A DNA stretch of 64,000 nucleotides from Betaproteobacteria bacterium (GCA_028292435.1 JAQGMI010000039.1:1-64000), one strand, 5' to 3'. Shown: positions 16,561-25,851, numbered from the stretch's first letter. Translations and numbers: made by a program. Notes: a model not told the origin generated them from the letters alone.

Positions 16561-17703
16561 ATGCTGATTAAATCAATCAGGGGATTCAGCCTTTCGATTC
16601 CATTCAAAGCTGCGTTCAAACATGCGTCCGCGATACGCTCAAGTACATTGTCGGTGTGGGTTGAGGCGTCAACCGAAGGAGGGATCTGCGGATTTGGCGA
16701 AGGATGTCCTCGTGCGTACGTTACGACTGAAAATCTGACAACCGCACATCGCTTCTTTGTGGAAAACACTGATGGTTGGCTGCATTCGATTCATGATGTT
16801 GAAACACTCCGAGATTGGTGCCTCAACAAATCAGAGGCAATCGACAAAAATCCATCGGCGTGGTGCGCGGCGGAACTAGCATTCCTTGATCTTATCGGTA
16901 AATGCACAGACAAAGCCGTCGATGAGCTGCTTGGGCTAAGCCCGCTCAACGGCCGATACTTGTATTCGGCGGTGCTTGGAGACGACTCGGCAGATGCATT
17001 TGAGCGACAGTTAAATCGCTACATGCAAGTGGGGTTTGAAAACTTCAAAATCAAGCTTTCCGGCGACCATGAACGCGACTTGGAGAAAGTGCGAATCTTG
17101 GAAAACCTGAATGTTTCGCCCGGCAAGGTGCGCGCTGACGCGAATAATCTCTGGCAGGACGCGGAGTCGGCGATTCGTTTTCTGGACGCACTGAAATTTT
17201 CGTTTTACGGCATTGAAGAACCATTGCGTTCGTGCGACTACCAAGGAATGCTAAAGATCGCTGAGGCGTTGAACACGAACATCATTCTCGATGAGAGCTT
17301 TACCCGGATCGACCAACTGGACAGAATTGTAGATTCGCCGGATCGCTGGATAATTAATGTGCGCGTCTCAAAGTTAGGCGGCTTGTTGCGATCTCTGAAC
17401 ATCATCGAGCGTGCTCGACGTCAGGGTTTCAGGATGATAATAGGCGCGCATGTTGGAGAAACCAGCATTCTCACGCGTGCGGCGCTTTCAATAGCGAATA
17501 ATTCGCGTGATATCTTGCTCGCACAGGAAGGTGCGTTCGGTACCCATCTGCTCGAGAACGACGTAGCGGAGCCGCCGCTTATGTTCGGAGAACGCGGGGT
17601 TTTGGATCTGTCTAAATCACCGCAACGCGCGGGCCTGGGACTTTCGATCCAGCACCCCGGACCATTTGTGCAAGTACTAAATGCCTCGATAGAAGGATCC
17701 TGA
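16561..17703 (+). CDS. Enolase-superfamily (MR/MLE group) enzyme, dipeptide epimerase/muconate cycloisomerase-like
   Basis: A 380-residue enzyme with the complete MLE-type active site: KIK at 163-165, Asp193 in RADANN, Glu219/220 in GIEEPL, Asp244 in ILDESF and Lys271 in SKLGG. The capping domain carries GFGEGCPRAYVT (44-55). Members include L-Ala-D/L-Glu epimerase, muconate cycloisomerase and o-succinylbenzoate synthase. The two-lysine arrangement supports epimerisation or cycloisomerisation rather than the His-dependent dehydration of the tartrate-type enzyme at 7621. It starts 3 bases after the GH3 stop. Its proximity suggests it epimerises the amino-acid part of a GH3 product, which is an inference. 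Confidence 0.82.
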   Translation: MLIKSIRGFSLSIPFKAAFKHASAIRSSTLSVWVEASTEGGICGFGEGCPRAYVTTENLTTAHRFFVENTDGWLHSIHDVETLRDWCLNKSEAIDKNPSAWCAAELAFLDLIGKCTDKAVDELLGLSPLNGRYLYSAVLGDDSADAFERQLNRYMQVGFENFKIKLSGDHERDLEKVRILENLNVSPGKVRADANNLWQDAESAIRFLDALKFSFYGIEEPLRSCDYQGMLKIAEALNTNIILDESFTRIDQLDRIVDSPDRWIINVRVSKLGGLLRSLNIIERARRQGFRMIIGAHVGETSILTRAALSIANNSRDILLAQEGAFGTHLLENDVAEPPLMFGERGVLDLSKSPQRAGLGLSIQHPGPFVQVLNASIEGS

Positions 17704-17717
17704 TGGAGGAGGCGTTC

Positions 17718-19328
17718 ATGCACAGCACGATGATGCAGTTTCCATTGACGCTGACGCACATCTTCGAGCGCGCAGGGCAGTTGTTCGGCGCCTCCGAAAT
17801 CGTTTCGCGCCTGCCGGATAAGTCACTGCATCGCTATCGGTATCGCGATTTTCATGAGCGCGCGCGAGCGCTCGGCGGCGCGCTGCAGGCAGCCGGCCTG
17901 CAAACCGGCGATCGCGTCGCGACGTTGATGTGGAACCATTACGCGCACCTGGAAGCTTATTTCGGCATCCCGTGCGCCGGCGGCGTGCTGCATACGCTTA
18001 ATCTGCGCTTGCATGCGGACGACATCGGCTACATCGCCAATCATGCAGGCGACCGCTTTCTGATCGTCGATGACGCGCTGCTGCCGCTCTATGAGAAATT
18101 CAGGCACCTCGTAAAATTCGAACGTGTATTCGTCGTGCCGCTCACCGGCCAACCGGTGCCGGCCGGCTATGAAAGCTACGAAGATTTCATTCGCGGCAAC
18201 GCCGTCATGCAGACACCGGCCCTGGATGAAAGAGCCGCCGCCGGCATGTGTTATACGTCGGGCACGACCGGCAGACCGAAAGGTGTCGTGTATTCGCATC
18301 GCGCGCTCGTGCTGCATTCGATGGCTTGCGCAATGGGCGACACACTCGGCTTGAAACAAAGTGATTCCCTATGTCCGGTCGTGCCGATGTTTCACGTCAA
18401 CGCCTGGGGCCTGCCGTTTACCGGGGTGATGGTCGGTTGCAAACTGGTGTTGCCCGGCCCGCATCTCGATGCGGTCAGCCTGCTCGATCTGTATCAGGCC
18501 GAGGCGGTGACGTTTACCGCCGGCGTGCCGACTATCTGGATGGGCATTCTGCAAGCGCTCGAAAAGGCGCCGGCTCAATGGAAGCTGACGCCGGGCATGC
18601 GCATGGTAGTCGGCGGTGCCGCTGCGCCCGAGTCGATGATTCGAGCGTTCGACCGGTTCAACCTGAACGTGCTGCATGCCTGGGGCATGACTGAAACCAC
18701 GCCGCTCGGTACGACCGCGCATATCAAACATGCCCTGAAAAATTTGCCGGTCGAGGATCAATACGCCTATCGGCGCAAGCAGGGCGTGCCGGCGCCATTC
18801 GTCGAAGTGCGTGCGATGACGGACGAGGGCAACGCGCCGCGGGACGGCGTGACGATGGGGGAGCTGCAGGTGCGCGGCCCGTGGGTCGCGGCAGGGTATT
18901 ACAACTTGGATGGCGAAGACGACAAATGGACGGCCGACGGCTGGTTTCGGACCGGCGACGTGGCCACCATCGACGCGGAAGGCTATGTCAGGATCACCGA
19001 CCGCACCAAAGACCTTATCAAGTCAGGCGGCGAATGGATCAGCTCGCTTGAAGTAGAAAATGCGCTGATCGGGCATCCGGCCGTGCAGGAAGCGGCGGTC
19101 ATTGGAATTGCGCATCCCAAATGGGACGAGCGGCCCTTGGCCGTGATCGTCTGCAAGTCCGGCAAGAGCGTAACAAGTGCCGAGTTACACGCATATCTAA
19201 CGCCGCAGTTTGCGAAATTCTGGTTGCCGGATGACTACTCATTCGTCATGGAGATCCCGCGGACGTCGACCGGCAAAATGTTGAAGTCCAAACTGCGTGA
19301 ACAGTTTCGCGACTGGCAATGGTCTTAG
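17718..19328 (+). CDS. Medium/long-chain fatty acid-CoA ligase (AMP-binding)
   Basis: A 536-residue ANL-superfamily ligase, AlkK/DmdB-like. The P-loop [18 protein letters not shown] is near residues 179-196, the adenylate motif [13 protein letters not shown] near 322-334, [12 protein letters not shown] near 413-424, and the catalytic Lys is in the C-terminal [12 protein letters not shown]. It forms acyl-CoA from a fatty acid, ATP and CoA. The start ATG 17718 is chosen for GGAGGAGG six bases upstream; the earlier ATG 17703 overlaps that site. Base composition returns to the GC-rich background, so this gene may be native with the AT-rich genes placed upstream, or all four may form one operon. 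Confidence 0.9.
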   Translation: MHSTMMQFPLTLTHIFERAGQLFGASEIVSRLPDKSLHRYRYRDFHERARALGGALQAAGLQTGDRVATLMWNHYAHLEAYFGIPCAGGVLHTLNLRLHADDIGYIANHAGDRFLIVDDALLPLYEKFRHLVKFERVFVVPLTGQPVPAGYESYEDFIRGNAVMQTPALDERAAAGMCYTSGTTGRPKGVVYSHRALVLHSMACAMGDTLGLKQSDSLCPVVPMFHVNAWGLPFTGVMVGCKLVLPGPHLDAVSLLDLYQAEAVTFTAGVPTIWMGILQALEKAPAQWKLTPGMRMVVGGAAAPESMIRAFDRFNLNVLHAWGMTETTPLGTTAHIKHALKNLPVEDQYAYRRKQGVPAPFVEVRAMTDEGNAPRDGVTMGELQVRGPWVAAGYYNLDGEDDKWTADGWFRTGDVATIDAEGYVRITDRTKDLIKSGGEWISSLEVENALIGHPAVQEAAVIGIAHPKWDERPLAVIVCKSGKSVTSAELHAYLTPQFAKFWLPDDYSFVMEIPRTSTGKMLKSKLREQFRDWQWS

Positions 19329-19452
19329 GCTGGAAAGCCCCCGTGACCGGAAGCGGCTAACACTTGGTTTTTGAAGCAAATTCAGGGATGATGCGCGCAG
19401 GGATGTGCGACAGGGATGCGGGGTGAGCGTTTAGAGAGCAGGCGCACCAGAT

Positions 19453-20766
19453 ATGGTCGAAATACTCAATTACCGAAATGCGCTCCCGCTGGACTCGATG
19501 CTCCTCGAGTACCGGCTGGAATCGGTGCTGGGCTCGGGCGGCTTCGGTATGACGTATCTGGCGTACGATACCAATCTCGAGCTGAAGGTCGCAATCAAGG
19601 AATACCTGCCGGTCGAGCTTGCGGTGAGGGCGCTCGACGGATCGATCGTACCGGTCAGCACCGGCACCGAATACGACTATAAGTGGGGACTCGACCGCTT
19701 TCTGCAGGAAGCGCGCGTGCTCGCCAAATTCCGCCATCCCAACATCGTGACGGTCGGCCGCTATTTCGAGGCGAACGGCACCGCGTACATGGTGATGAAC
19801 TACGAGTCGGGCGTGTCGCTGAGCCAGATGTTGAAACGCATTGCGCAACCCGATGAAGCGCTCTTGCTGCGGATCGTTCTGCCGCTGCTCGATGGATTGC
19901 ATGCCGTTCACCTGGCGGGATTTCTGCATCGCGACATCAAGCCGTCGAACATCTTCATTCGCGATACCGGCGTTCCGGTGCTGCTCGATTTCGGCGCGGC
20001 GCGGCTCGCGATCGGTAACTCCACCCATACCGTTACTTCAATTCTCACGCCGGGCTATGCGCCGCTCGAGCAATATTCGAAAGACGGTGATCAGGGCGCG
20101 TGGACGGATATTTATTCGCTGGCGGCAGTCTGTTATCGCGCCGTCATCGGCGACAATCCGCCCGACGTCGTAACGCGGCTGAGGGATGATCAGGTGCTCC
20201 AGTCGCTCAGCGACGCACGCGACCGCTTCACGACCGGCTTTCTGCACGCGATCAATCGCGGCCTCAGCGTCGACGAGAAAAAGCGGCCGCAATCGGTGCC
20301 CGAATGGAAGGCGATGTTTACGGGCGAAGCCTACGTCGCGCCGGCGCCGTCACCGCTGGCTTACGCCGTCGCCTCCACCAAAGGCGATGCGCCGGACGAC
20401 GCGCCGACTTTGCGCGCAAGTCAGACTGCGATGTTGACCTCATTGAAACCAAAGCCGGCCTGGATGTCGCAGGTAACGTGGATGGCGTCCGGCGCACTGG
20501 TGTTGTTTCTGGTGATTGGCGGTCAGCAGTTGTATGAAAAGCTTTCAGGCAATGAAGCCGCGCAGTCGGTACAAGCCGGCAACCAGCAGGCTGAAAAGCC
20601 GGGCAAGCTCACGCCGCGCGAATTTTATGTGCTCGACCGCGATCGCAGCGGCTACCTGACGCGCGACGAAGTCAAAGGCGACGCAGTCCTGGAGCAAAAC
20701 TTTAAAAAGATCGACAAGAACAGCGATGGCCGTGTGTCGCTCGAGGAATTCACCAACTTCCCGTGA
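19453..20766 (+). CDS. Ser/Thr protein kinase with transmembrane helix and two C-terminal EF-hands
   Basis: A 437-residue Hanks-type kinase. The glycine loop GSGGFG is at 27-32, the invariant Lys at 49 (VAIKE), HRDIKPSN at 159-166 and DFGAARL at 179-185. A Pro/Ala-rich linker (about 293-335) leads to one transmembrane helix (about 344-360), then two canonical EF-hand loops: DRDRSGYLTRDE (395-406) and DKNSDGRVSLEE (421-432). The kinase domain is expected in the cytosol and the EF-hands in the periplasm, giving a possible Ca2+-sensing receptor kinase. Such a fusion is unusual. The gene stands alone, with a 124-base gap before it and a convergent hydrolase gene after it. Confidence 0.9.
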   Translation: MVEILNYRNALPLDSMLLEYRLESVLGSGGFGMTYLAYDTNLELKVAIKEYLPVELAVRALDGSIVPVSTGTEYDYKWGLDRFLQEARVLAKFRHPNIVTVGRYFEANGTAYMVMNYESGVSLSQMLKRIAQPDEALLLRIVLPLLDGLHAVHLAGFLHRDIKPSNIFIRDTGVPVLLDFGAARLAIGNSTHTVTSILTPGYAPLEQYSKDGDQGAWTDIYSLAAVCYRAVIGDNPPDVVTRLRDDQVLQSLSDARDRFTTGFLHAINRGLSVDEKKRPQSVPEWKAMFTGEAYVAPAPSPLAYAVASTKGDAPDDAPTLRASQTAMLTSLKPKPAWMSQVTWMASGALVLFLVIGGQQLYEKLSGNEAAQSVQAGNQQAEKPGKLTPREFYVLDRDRSGYLTRDEVKGDAVLEQNFKKIDKNSDGRVSLEEFTNFP

Positions 20767-20796
20767 CGCTCCTGGAATCGCCTGAGCGGGTCGCCG

Positions 20797-21708
20797 CTAT
20801 GCCGGTTCGAGCAGGAAGTCCCTCACCACCTTGATCTGATCTTCAGCCATCAACACCGGCGCATGGCCGATGCCGGCGAACTCGACCAATCGCGCGCGCG
20901 GTCCGCGGGTCTGCATTTCCTCAGCGGTCGATTTAAGCAGCAAATCGGAATCGGCGCCGCGTAGTATGAGCGTCGGGCAGGTGATCGTGTCCCAGAATGT
21001 CCACAGGTTGACGTCCTGCGCTGGGCCCTTGCGAAATGGCGCCGAGAGATCGGGGTCGTAGCTCATGCCCCAGGCGCCATCTTCATGCTGCTTGGCGCCG
21101 GTCACCGTCAGATGCTGCCACTGGGCATCGGTCAGCGGACCGAATGGCGCGGATACGGCGCGCACATAAGTCTCGAGCTCAACGAGCGTCTTGAACCGTG
21201 GATCCTTGCCGACGTAGGTTGCAATCCGTTCGAGCGACGCTTTCGGAATCAAAGGTCCCACATCATTGACCACGAGCTTTCTAATCGGTGAATTCGGGCG
21301 CGATGCGAGCAGCATACCGAGCATGCCGCCCATTGAAGTGCCGACCCAATAAAGCGAGCGCGGTTCGAAACGGCTTTGCAGAATGTCTGCAAGTTTGCCG
21401 AGGAGGCCCGGTACCGCGGGCTTGCACAATACGCGCGAGATCAGCGCATTCATGTCCGCCATGTATTGCGGATACGAATAGTCGTCCTTATTGTAGAGCC
21501 AGTCACTGCGGCCGCGGCCGGCGATGTCCGGACAGACGACCCGAAAATCGGCGGCGAGCGCCTGCGCGAGAAAATCGAAATCCCGGCAGTTGCGCGTGAG
21601 GCCGTGCACGCAGATGACGGCGCGTTCACTCGCGGGATCGCCCCAGTCGGTGTAGAAAATTTTATGAAAGCCGCTGGCGGTCAGGCCGAGCAGAAAATCG
21701 GAGCGCAT
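20797..21708 (-). CDS. Alpha/beta hydrolase
   Basis: A 303-residue alpha/beta-hydrolase. The oxyanion region is VICVHGLTRNCRDFD (about 31-45), the nucleophile elbow WVGTSMGGMLG (Ser about 127), the acid is probably Asp in LILRGADSDLLL and the His is in FAGIGHAPVLM. The substrate is unknown; esters, lactones or haloalkanes are possible. It is the last of a minus-strand run with GIDE and LemA genes, 94 bases downstream of the GIDE gene. Convergent with the EF-hand kinase gene, leaving about 30 bases between stops. Confidence 0.87.
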   Translation of the reverse strand: MRSDFLLGLTASGFHKIFYTDWGDPASERAVICVHGLTRNCRDFDFLAQALAADFRVVCPDIAGRGRSDWLYNKDDYSYPQYMADMNALISRVLCKPAVPGLLGKLADILQSRFEPRSLYWVGTSMGGMLGMLLASRPNSPIRKLVVNDVGPLIPKASLERIATYVGKDPRFKTLVELETYVRAVSAPFGPLTDAQWQHLTVTGAKQHEDGAWGMSYDPDLSAPFRKGPAQDVNLWTFWDTITCPTLILRGADSDLLLKSTAEEMQTRGPRARLVEFAGIGHAPVLMAEDQIKVVRDFLLEPA

Positions 21709-21802
21709 GTACGCAGACGCAGGAAGTGGAAAGAGCGCTTAGTGTAGTGGCTTGGATGCAAACATTCTAGCGCCGCCGGCGCGAATGCATCCGCATCCGC
21801 GA

Positions 21803-22687
21803 TCAAAGCAATACCATGCACAAGCCCGCGGCGGCGACGAACGTAACCGCATGCGCCCATGCCCAGCGCAAAAATCGCAAACGCAGCGCAGCCGGGAGTA
21901 CGTTCGACAGCAGGAACGGCCGGCCATCGGTGGGTGCCCGCATGATATTAGTGCCCGCACTCGAGAGCACCTCGCGATGCCTGGCTTCGACTTCGCGCAC
22001 TGCCTGGCGCCGCGCGAGTTCCCACTCCTTCAGATCGATGCTGCCGCTGGCGTCGAGATCGAATCGCTTGAGCAAAGCCGGCTGATCTTTTTTCCATTCG
22101 CTTAGCAGCGTACTGACATCGGCGGTCAGGTCCAGTTGACTGTTGGAGCCGCCCACCGTAGCGAAATTACCCAGCGCATACACTTTTTCACGCGGCACGA
22201 GCAGCGATTCCGTGTAGCGATGGCTCCCCTCGGTCCATGTGCGTTCGTGTGAGCACACGATTTCTGCACCTTCGGGATCGATTACGCAGTATGCGTCGGC
22301 ACTTCTGATGATGAAGGGATCGTCGCTGGCGCCCGAGTCCTGCACCACCCAGTCGTCGTTTTTCTTTTCACAAATGGTGTATTCGTACCAGACGCACGGC
22401 GTGAGCGAAACCTTGGAGCGAAGCGGCTCACCTGCCGGCGCTTCGGCGGCGCCTGCAATTTCGACATAGCCCTGGGCCGCGGTAGCAATATTGGAGAGCG
22501 GCGTGTCGGCAATATGGCGCAGCCGCCGGTAATTGCCGATCCACGCCGCAAAACTGACGATGGACATCGCCCCCATCGCAAAAGGCCACACCGCGGTGGA
22601 TTCAGCCTGCGCTGCACCGCTCAGGATAAGTGCGTGGAGCCCGCCCGTCAGCCAGTTGAGCTTCCGGAGGTGAAAACTGCCGGCCAT
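21803..22687 (-). CDS. GIDE-domain membrane protein with EF-hand
   Basis: A 294-residue protein. Hydrophobic segments lie at the N-terminus (about 30-50) and C-terminus (about 270-294). The middle part (residues about 75-180) resembles the GIDE domain of MULAN-type E3 ligases, without a RING finger. Characteristic pieces are VSLTPCVWYEYTICEKKN, WVVQDSGASDDPFIIRSADA and PEGAEIVCSHERTW. A single EF-hand loop DLDASGSIDLKE occupies 210-221, followed by a basic helix. Bacterial GIDE proteins are commonly encoded next to LemA, as here: the two genes are 21 bases apart. The pair may form a membrane complex, perhaps Ca2+-responsive; the function is not established. Confidence 0.8.
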   Translation of the reverse strand: MAGSFHLRKLNWLTGGLHALILSGAAQAESTAVWPFAMGAMSIVSFAAWIGNYRRLRHIADTPLSNIATAAQGYVEIAGAAEAPAGEPLRSKVSLTPCVWYEYTICEKKNDDWVVQDSGASDDPFIIRSADAYCVIDPEGAEIVCSHERTWTEGSHRYTESLLVPREKVYALGNFATVGGSNSQLDLTADVSTLLSEWKKDQPALLKRFDLDASGSIDLKEWELARRQAVREVEARHREVLSSAGTNIMRAPTDGRPFLLSNVLPAALRLRFLRWAWAHAVTFVAAAGLCMVLL

Positions 22688-22708
22688 GCGGGCGGTTCGC
22701 CGCCGCCC

Positions 22709-23281
22709 TTACTTGAACAGTTCCTTGACGTCGACGTCGTTTTTTTCAGCAGCGCCGAACTCGAGCAGTTGCGCCGGTTTGAAGTTGAACATGCCGGCGA
22801 CGATGGCGTCCGGAAACTGCTCGACGCGCACGTTATTGATGTTGGCGGATTCGTTGTAGAACTCGCGGCGATCGGCAATTGCGTTTTCGAGCCCGCTGAT
22901 GCGGCTTTGCAATTGCTGAAACGTCTGGTTGGTTTTCAGGTCCGGATACTGTTCGGCGAGCGCAAACAAATGGCCCACGCTTGAACGCAATCCCGCTTCG
23001 GCCGCTCCCAGCGCGGGAATATCCTGCGATTCGCGCGCTGAAGAAACACGCGAGCGCGCTTCGATTACCTTTTGCAGCGTCTCCTGCTCGAACTTCATGT
23101 ACTGCTTGCAGGTCTCGACGAGCTTGGGCAATTCGTCGTGACGCTGCTTCAAGAGCACGTCGATATTCGCCCACGCTTTGGAGACATTGTGCTTTACCTG
23201 GACGAGGTTGTTGTAAATCATGACCAGGTAAACCAGCGCCAGAATTGCCACGCCCAGTAATACGATTGCGACGACGCCCAT
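22709..23281 (-). CDS. LemA family protein
   Basis: A 190-residue LemA-family protein: one N-terminal transmembrane helix (GVVAIVLLGVAILALVYLVM) followed by an alpha-helical bundle with YNNLVQVKHNVSKAWANIDV, LLKQRHDELPKLVETCKQYM and FYNESANINNVRVEQFPDAI. Length and motifs are standard. Function is not firmly known; envelope stress roles have been proposed for family members. First gene of the lemA-GIDE-hydrolase run on the minus strand; the DUF4139 gene upstream is separated by about 65 bases. Confidence 0.9.
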   Translation of the reverse strand: MGVVAIVLLGVAILALVYLVMIYNNLVQVKHNVSKAWANIDVLLKQRHDELPKLVETCKQYMKFEQETLQKVIEARSRVSSARESQDIPALGAAEAGLRSSVGHLFALAEQYPDLKTNQTFQQLQSRISGLENAIADRREFYNESANINNVRVEQFPDAIVAGMFNFKPAQLLEFGAAEKNDVDVKELFK

Positions 23282-23346
23282 GAAGACCCTCCCAAAAGTC
23301 TGCTCAGCTCGCGGGCGAGTATAGCATCGGCGGATTTAGCGGATTG

Positions 23347-24876
23347 TCACCACGTGTAGTGAACCGCGTAGCGAAAGGTTGCCTCGGCGCCGGCGGCGAC
23401 TTTGACCGGCACGTGAATGGTGCGCGCATCCTGTTTCTGATAATCGTGGGTATTCGCGACAATCTGCCAGTTGACCCAGCGGTACAGATTTTCCTTGACG
23501 AGCACCGTGACCGCTTCCTTTTTTTGGTTGCGCAATTTGACTTCGATTTCCTCGGTCATCGTCTTGCGCGACGTATCGATCTTGAAGTCCACCTGGCGGC
23601 GTTCGCCAACAACATCGAAAGCTGAGCCGAGCTTGACGAGAACTTTTTCGTTTTTTGCCGTGTGATCGATCACGTCTTCGCCGATAAACTCGAGCGTGCG
23701 GTCAGCGCTGTCGAGCTTGCTTACGCGCACGCGGCCCACGGGCAGAGGCATGCCCATGTTCTGTTTCTGTGAGTTGCTGAATCCGAGATAGACGTCGACT
23801 TTCTTGTTGGTTTGCACGCCCAAGTTGCGGTCGGTCACCGGGCTTGCCTGGTAAGCAGAGTAGCCGGGCGTCAACCCATAATAGACGAACGTTTTCTCGC
23901 ACGGTACGTTGCGCGCCGCCGGGAACAACTCGATTTGCTTGGTTGAATTGTCCGGCAGCGTTGTCGGGCGGCCGAGCGTATACAAATGGTATTCAAAGAA
24001 CGATTTTTCCGCGAAGCCCGCATCTCTTTCCTCGACGCGCATCGATTTTGCCATGGCAAGCTGGTCGTTCATGCGGCCGGTTTTCTGCACGCGTTGAACG
24101 TCGCCGGCGATGAGCTTTAACTTCGCATTTTGATATCCGGCGCCGGATTGATTGACGATGCTGACCCACGCCCCTATATCGAGCTTGCATGCGTTGGTGC
24201 CGCTGCCTTCCGCATAGGTCACGTTGTAGTCGGCCCACCACGTAAGACCAGCGGTTTGATAGGAAACACGGGCGCGGTGGTTTCCAGCCTGTTTTGCATT
24301 CATGTCCCACACGAGCGTCGGGCGCGTGATCAGGCCGCCCGGCAAACCAGGCAGCGTAACGCCGGCGTTGTGAGGCAATAATTTGATGGTGCCGTCGTCG
24401 CGCTTGAGGATCATGCCGCCGGCGGTCGACAGCAGGGTGCCGGTGAAGGTCTCGACGGCATTGCCGCGAACCTGGTCAACCTTGATCGTCTGGTCGACAT
24501 AGCGCTGCAGGAGCTTCTCCTGATTGACGAGATCGAATTGAAAATTTTGCTCGGTGACGCTGGTCCCGGCGGGATCAGTCAGCGATTCGAACATCACGGT
24601 GGTCGGATCGATGTAAGCCGCCACGTCGGTAAAACGTACCGTATTGCGTCCGCCTATAAGATTGATGTCGCGCTGATGGCGGACCACGGCATAGCCTGGC
24701 ACCGGCTGGCCGCGACCGCCGTTGCGATAAACGTCCGGTGAAACGGCGCCCGGCTGCGCGGTGCTGTAAATGGTGAGTGCGTCTCCGCCGGGTTCATTCT
24801 GCGCCGCGGCGTGCGACATTCCGAACACCAATCCTGCAGCGGCCGAGCATGCTTGAAATCGAGTGTTTTTTTTCAC
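23347..24876 (-). CDS. DUF4139 domain-containing secreted protein
   Basis: A 509-residue exported protein. It begins with a GTG codon (24876) followed by a Lys-rich n-region and a signal peptide ending SHAAA before QNEPGG. The mature part is beta-rich, with the DUF4139-type middle and C-terminal region: WWADYNVTYAEGS, VPCEKTFVYYGLTPGYSAYQ, VYLGFSNSQKQNMGMPLPVG and KLRNQKKEAVTVLVKENLYR. Members of this family in proteobacteria are often annotated as mucoidy-associated or DUF4139 proteins of unknown function. GGGGAAAG upstream of the GTG is a weak ribosome binding site. Transcribed toward lemA, possibly in the same unit. Confidence 0.85.
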   Translation of the reverse strand: MKKNTRFQACSAAAGLVFGMSHAAAQNEPGGDALTIYSTAQPGAVSPDVYRNGGRGQPVPGYAVVRHQRDINLIGGRNTVRFTDVAAYIDPTTVMFESLTDPAGTSVTEQNFQFDLVNQEKLLQRYVDQTIKVDQVRGNAVETFTGTLLSTAGGMILKRDDGTIKLLPHNAGVTLPGLPGGLITRPTLVWDMNAKQAGNHRARVSYQTAGLTWWADYNVTYAEGSGTNACKLDIGAWVSIVNQSGAGYQNAKLKLIAGDVQRVQKTGRMNDQLAMAKSMRVEERDAGFAEKSFFEYHLYTLGRPTTLPDNSTKQIELFPAARNVPCEKTFVYYGLTPGYSAYQASPVTDRNLGVQTNKKVDVYLGFSNSQKQNMGMPLPVGRVRVSKLDSADRTLEFIGEDVIDHTAKNEKVLVKLGSAFDVVGERRQVDFKIDTSRKTMTEEIEVKLRNQKKEAVTVLVKENLYRWVNWQIVANTHDYQKQDARTIHVPVKVAAGAEATFRYAVHYTW

Positions 24877-25037
24877 GGAGGCTTTCCCCTGAGAGATTTA
24901 AGAATGGATGATTCCTGCCCTGCATGAAACGGGACGGCGGGGGAAAAGGGGTTAAACGCACGTGCTGAATGCCGCCTGACTGCACGGCGGCCGGATTCGG
25001 ATGAACGGGCATTTCCCCTCTTCGGACGGCTCGAAAA

Positions 25038-25067
25038 TTGTTGATTTCAACGGCATAAATCTATAAC
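25038..25067 (+). promoter_or_regulatory. Candidate sigma70 promoter for the yqjD-like operon
   Basis: TTGTTG at 25038-25043 and TATAAC at 25062-25067 are separated by 18 bases in an AT-rich patch 62 bases before the DUF883 start. The match is fair, not perfect; found by eye. Confidence 0.4.
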
Positions 25068-25128
25068 CTAATCAATCCCATGCCGGCTTTTCGCGGACTA
25101 CTTTTTACTTGTTGAGATAGAGGGCGCA

Positions 25129-25437
25129 ATGAGCGAATCAAACGTTTCCAAAGATAAACTCGTCGAAGACTTTCGCGCCGTTGTCGCGGACGCCGAAGAA
25201 TTACTCAAGGCGACCGCCAACCAGGCCGGCGAGAAAGTTGCCGCTGCCCGTGAGCGCATTCAGGACAGCTTGCACAATGCCAAAGTCAAACTGGCGGAAG
25301 CCGAGGACGTCATAGTTCAGCGCAGCCGTCAGGCAGCGCGCGCGACCGATGACTTCGTGCGTGAAAGCCCGTGGCAGGCTGTCGGCGCCGCGGCAGGCAT
25401 AGGACTTGTGATTGGCCTCCTGATCGGTCGCCGCTAA
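25129..25437 (+). CDS. yqjD: DUF883 (ElaB/YqjD/YgaM) family protein
   Basis: A 102-residue protein with a long helical region containing many Ala/Glu/Lys residues (LVEDFRAVVADAEELLKATA) and a C-terminal glycine-rich membrane anchor, SPWQAVGAAAGIGLVIGLLI ending GRR. This is the standard ElaB/YqjD layout; E. coli YqjD is an inner-membrane, ribosome-associated stationary-phase protein. It is the first gene of a run with holin-like YqjE and a YqjK-like gene, the same order as in E. coli. Only 4 bases separate it from the next gene. Confidence 0.9.
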   Translation: MSESNVSKDKLVEDFRAVVADAEELLKATANQAGEKVAAARERIQDSLHNAKVKLAEAEDVIVQRSRQAARATDDFVRESPWQAVGAAAGIGLVIGLLIGRR

Positions 25438-25441
25438 TCGC

Positions 25442-25837
25442 ATGGCCGGCACAGAATCCGAGGCCGGCGCCCGCCTCAACGGGCTTTTAAACTCACTTAA
25501 GCAATTGGTCGCCACGGTGGTGGCGATCGTGCAAACACGTCTTGAGCTGCTTGGAGTCGAAGTCCATGCAGAAGGACGGCGGCTTTCTCAGTTGTTATTT
25601 CTGGGGGCGGCGGCGCTGTTCTTTCTCGGCTGCAGCATCTTGCTGCTTACCTTGCTGGTGATCGTCATTTTCTGGGACAGCAATCGCCTGCTGGTCATCG
25701 GTGCATTCACCGTTTTGTATCTCGGCATCGGCATCGTGCTCGCATTGGCCGCGCGTCGACGCGCCGCCGCGGAGTCTCATTTATTCGAGACCAGCCTCGC
25801 TGAGTTCGAGAAGGATCGGCAACGATTGTCAGCCTGA
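25442..25837 (+). CDS. yqjE: Phage holin/YqjE family membrane protein
   Basis: A 131-residue protein with two transmembrane helices (LFLGAAALFFLGCSILLLTL continuing to about residue 80, then LLVIGAFTVLYLGIGIVLAL). An amphipathic N-terminal helix LVATVVAIVQTRLELLGVEV and the motif RRLSQLLF are typical of YqjE proteins. The family is structurally grouped with phage holins, but here it belongs to a chromosomal stress/envelope operon. The C-terminus is charged (FEKDRQRL). It lies between the yqjD-like and yqjK-like genes. Confidence 0.88.
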   Translation: MAGTESEAGARLNGLLNSLKQLVATVVAIVQTRLELLGVEVHAEGRRLSQLLFLGAAALFFLGCSILLLTLLVIVIFWDSNRLLVIGAFTVLYLGIGIVLALAARRRAAAESHLFETSLAEFEKDRQRLSA

Positions 25838-25851
25838 CGCGGGGAACAGCA

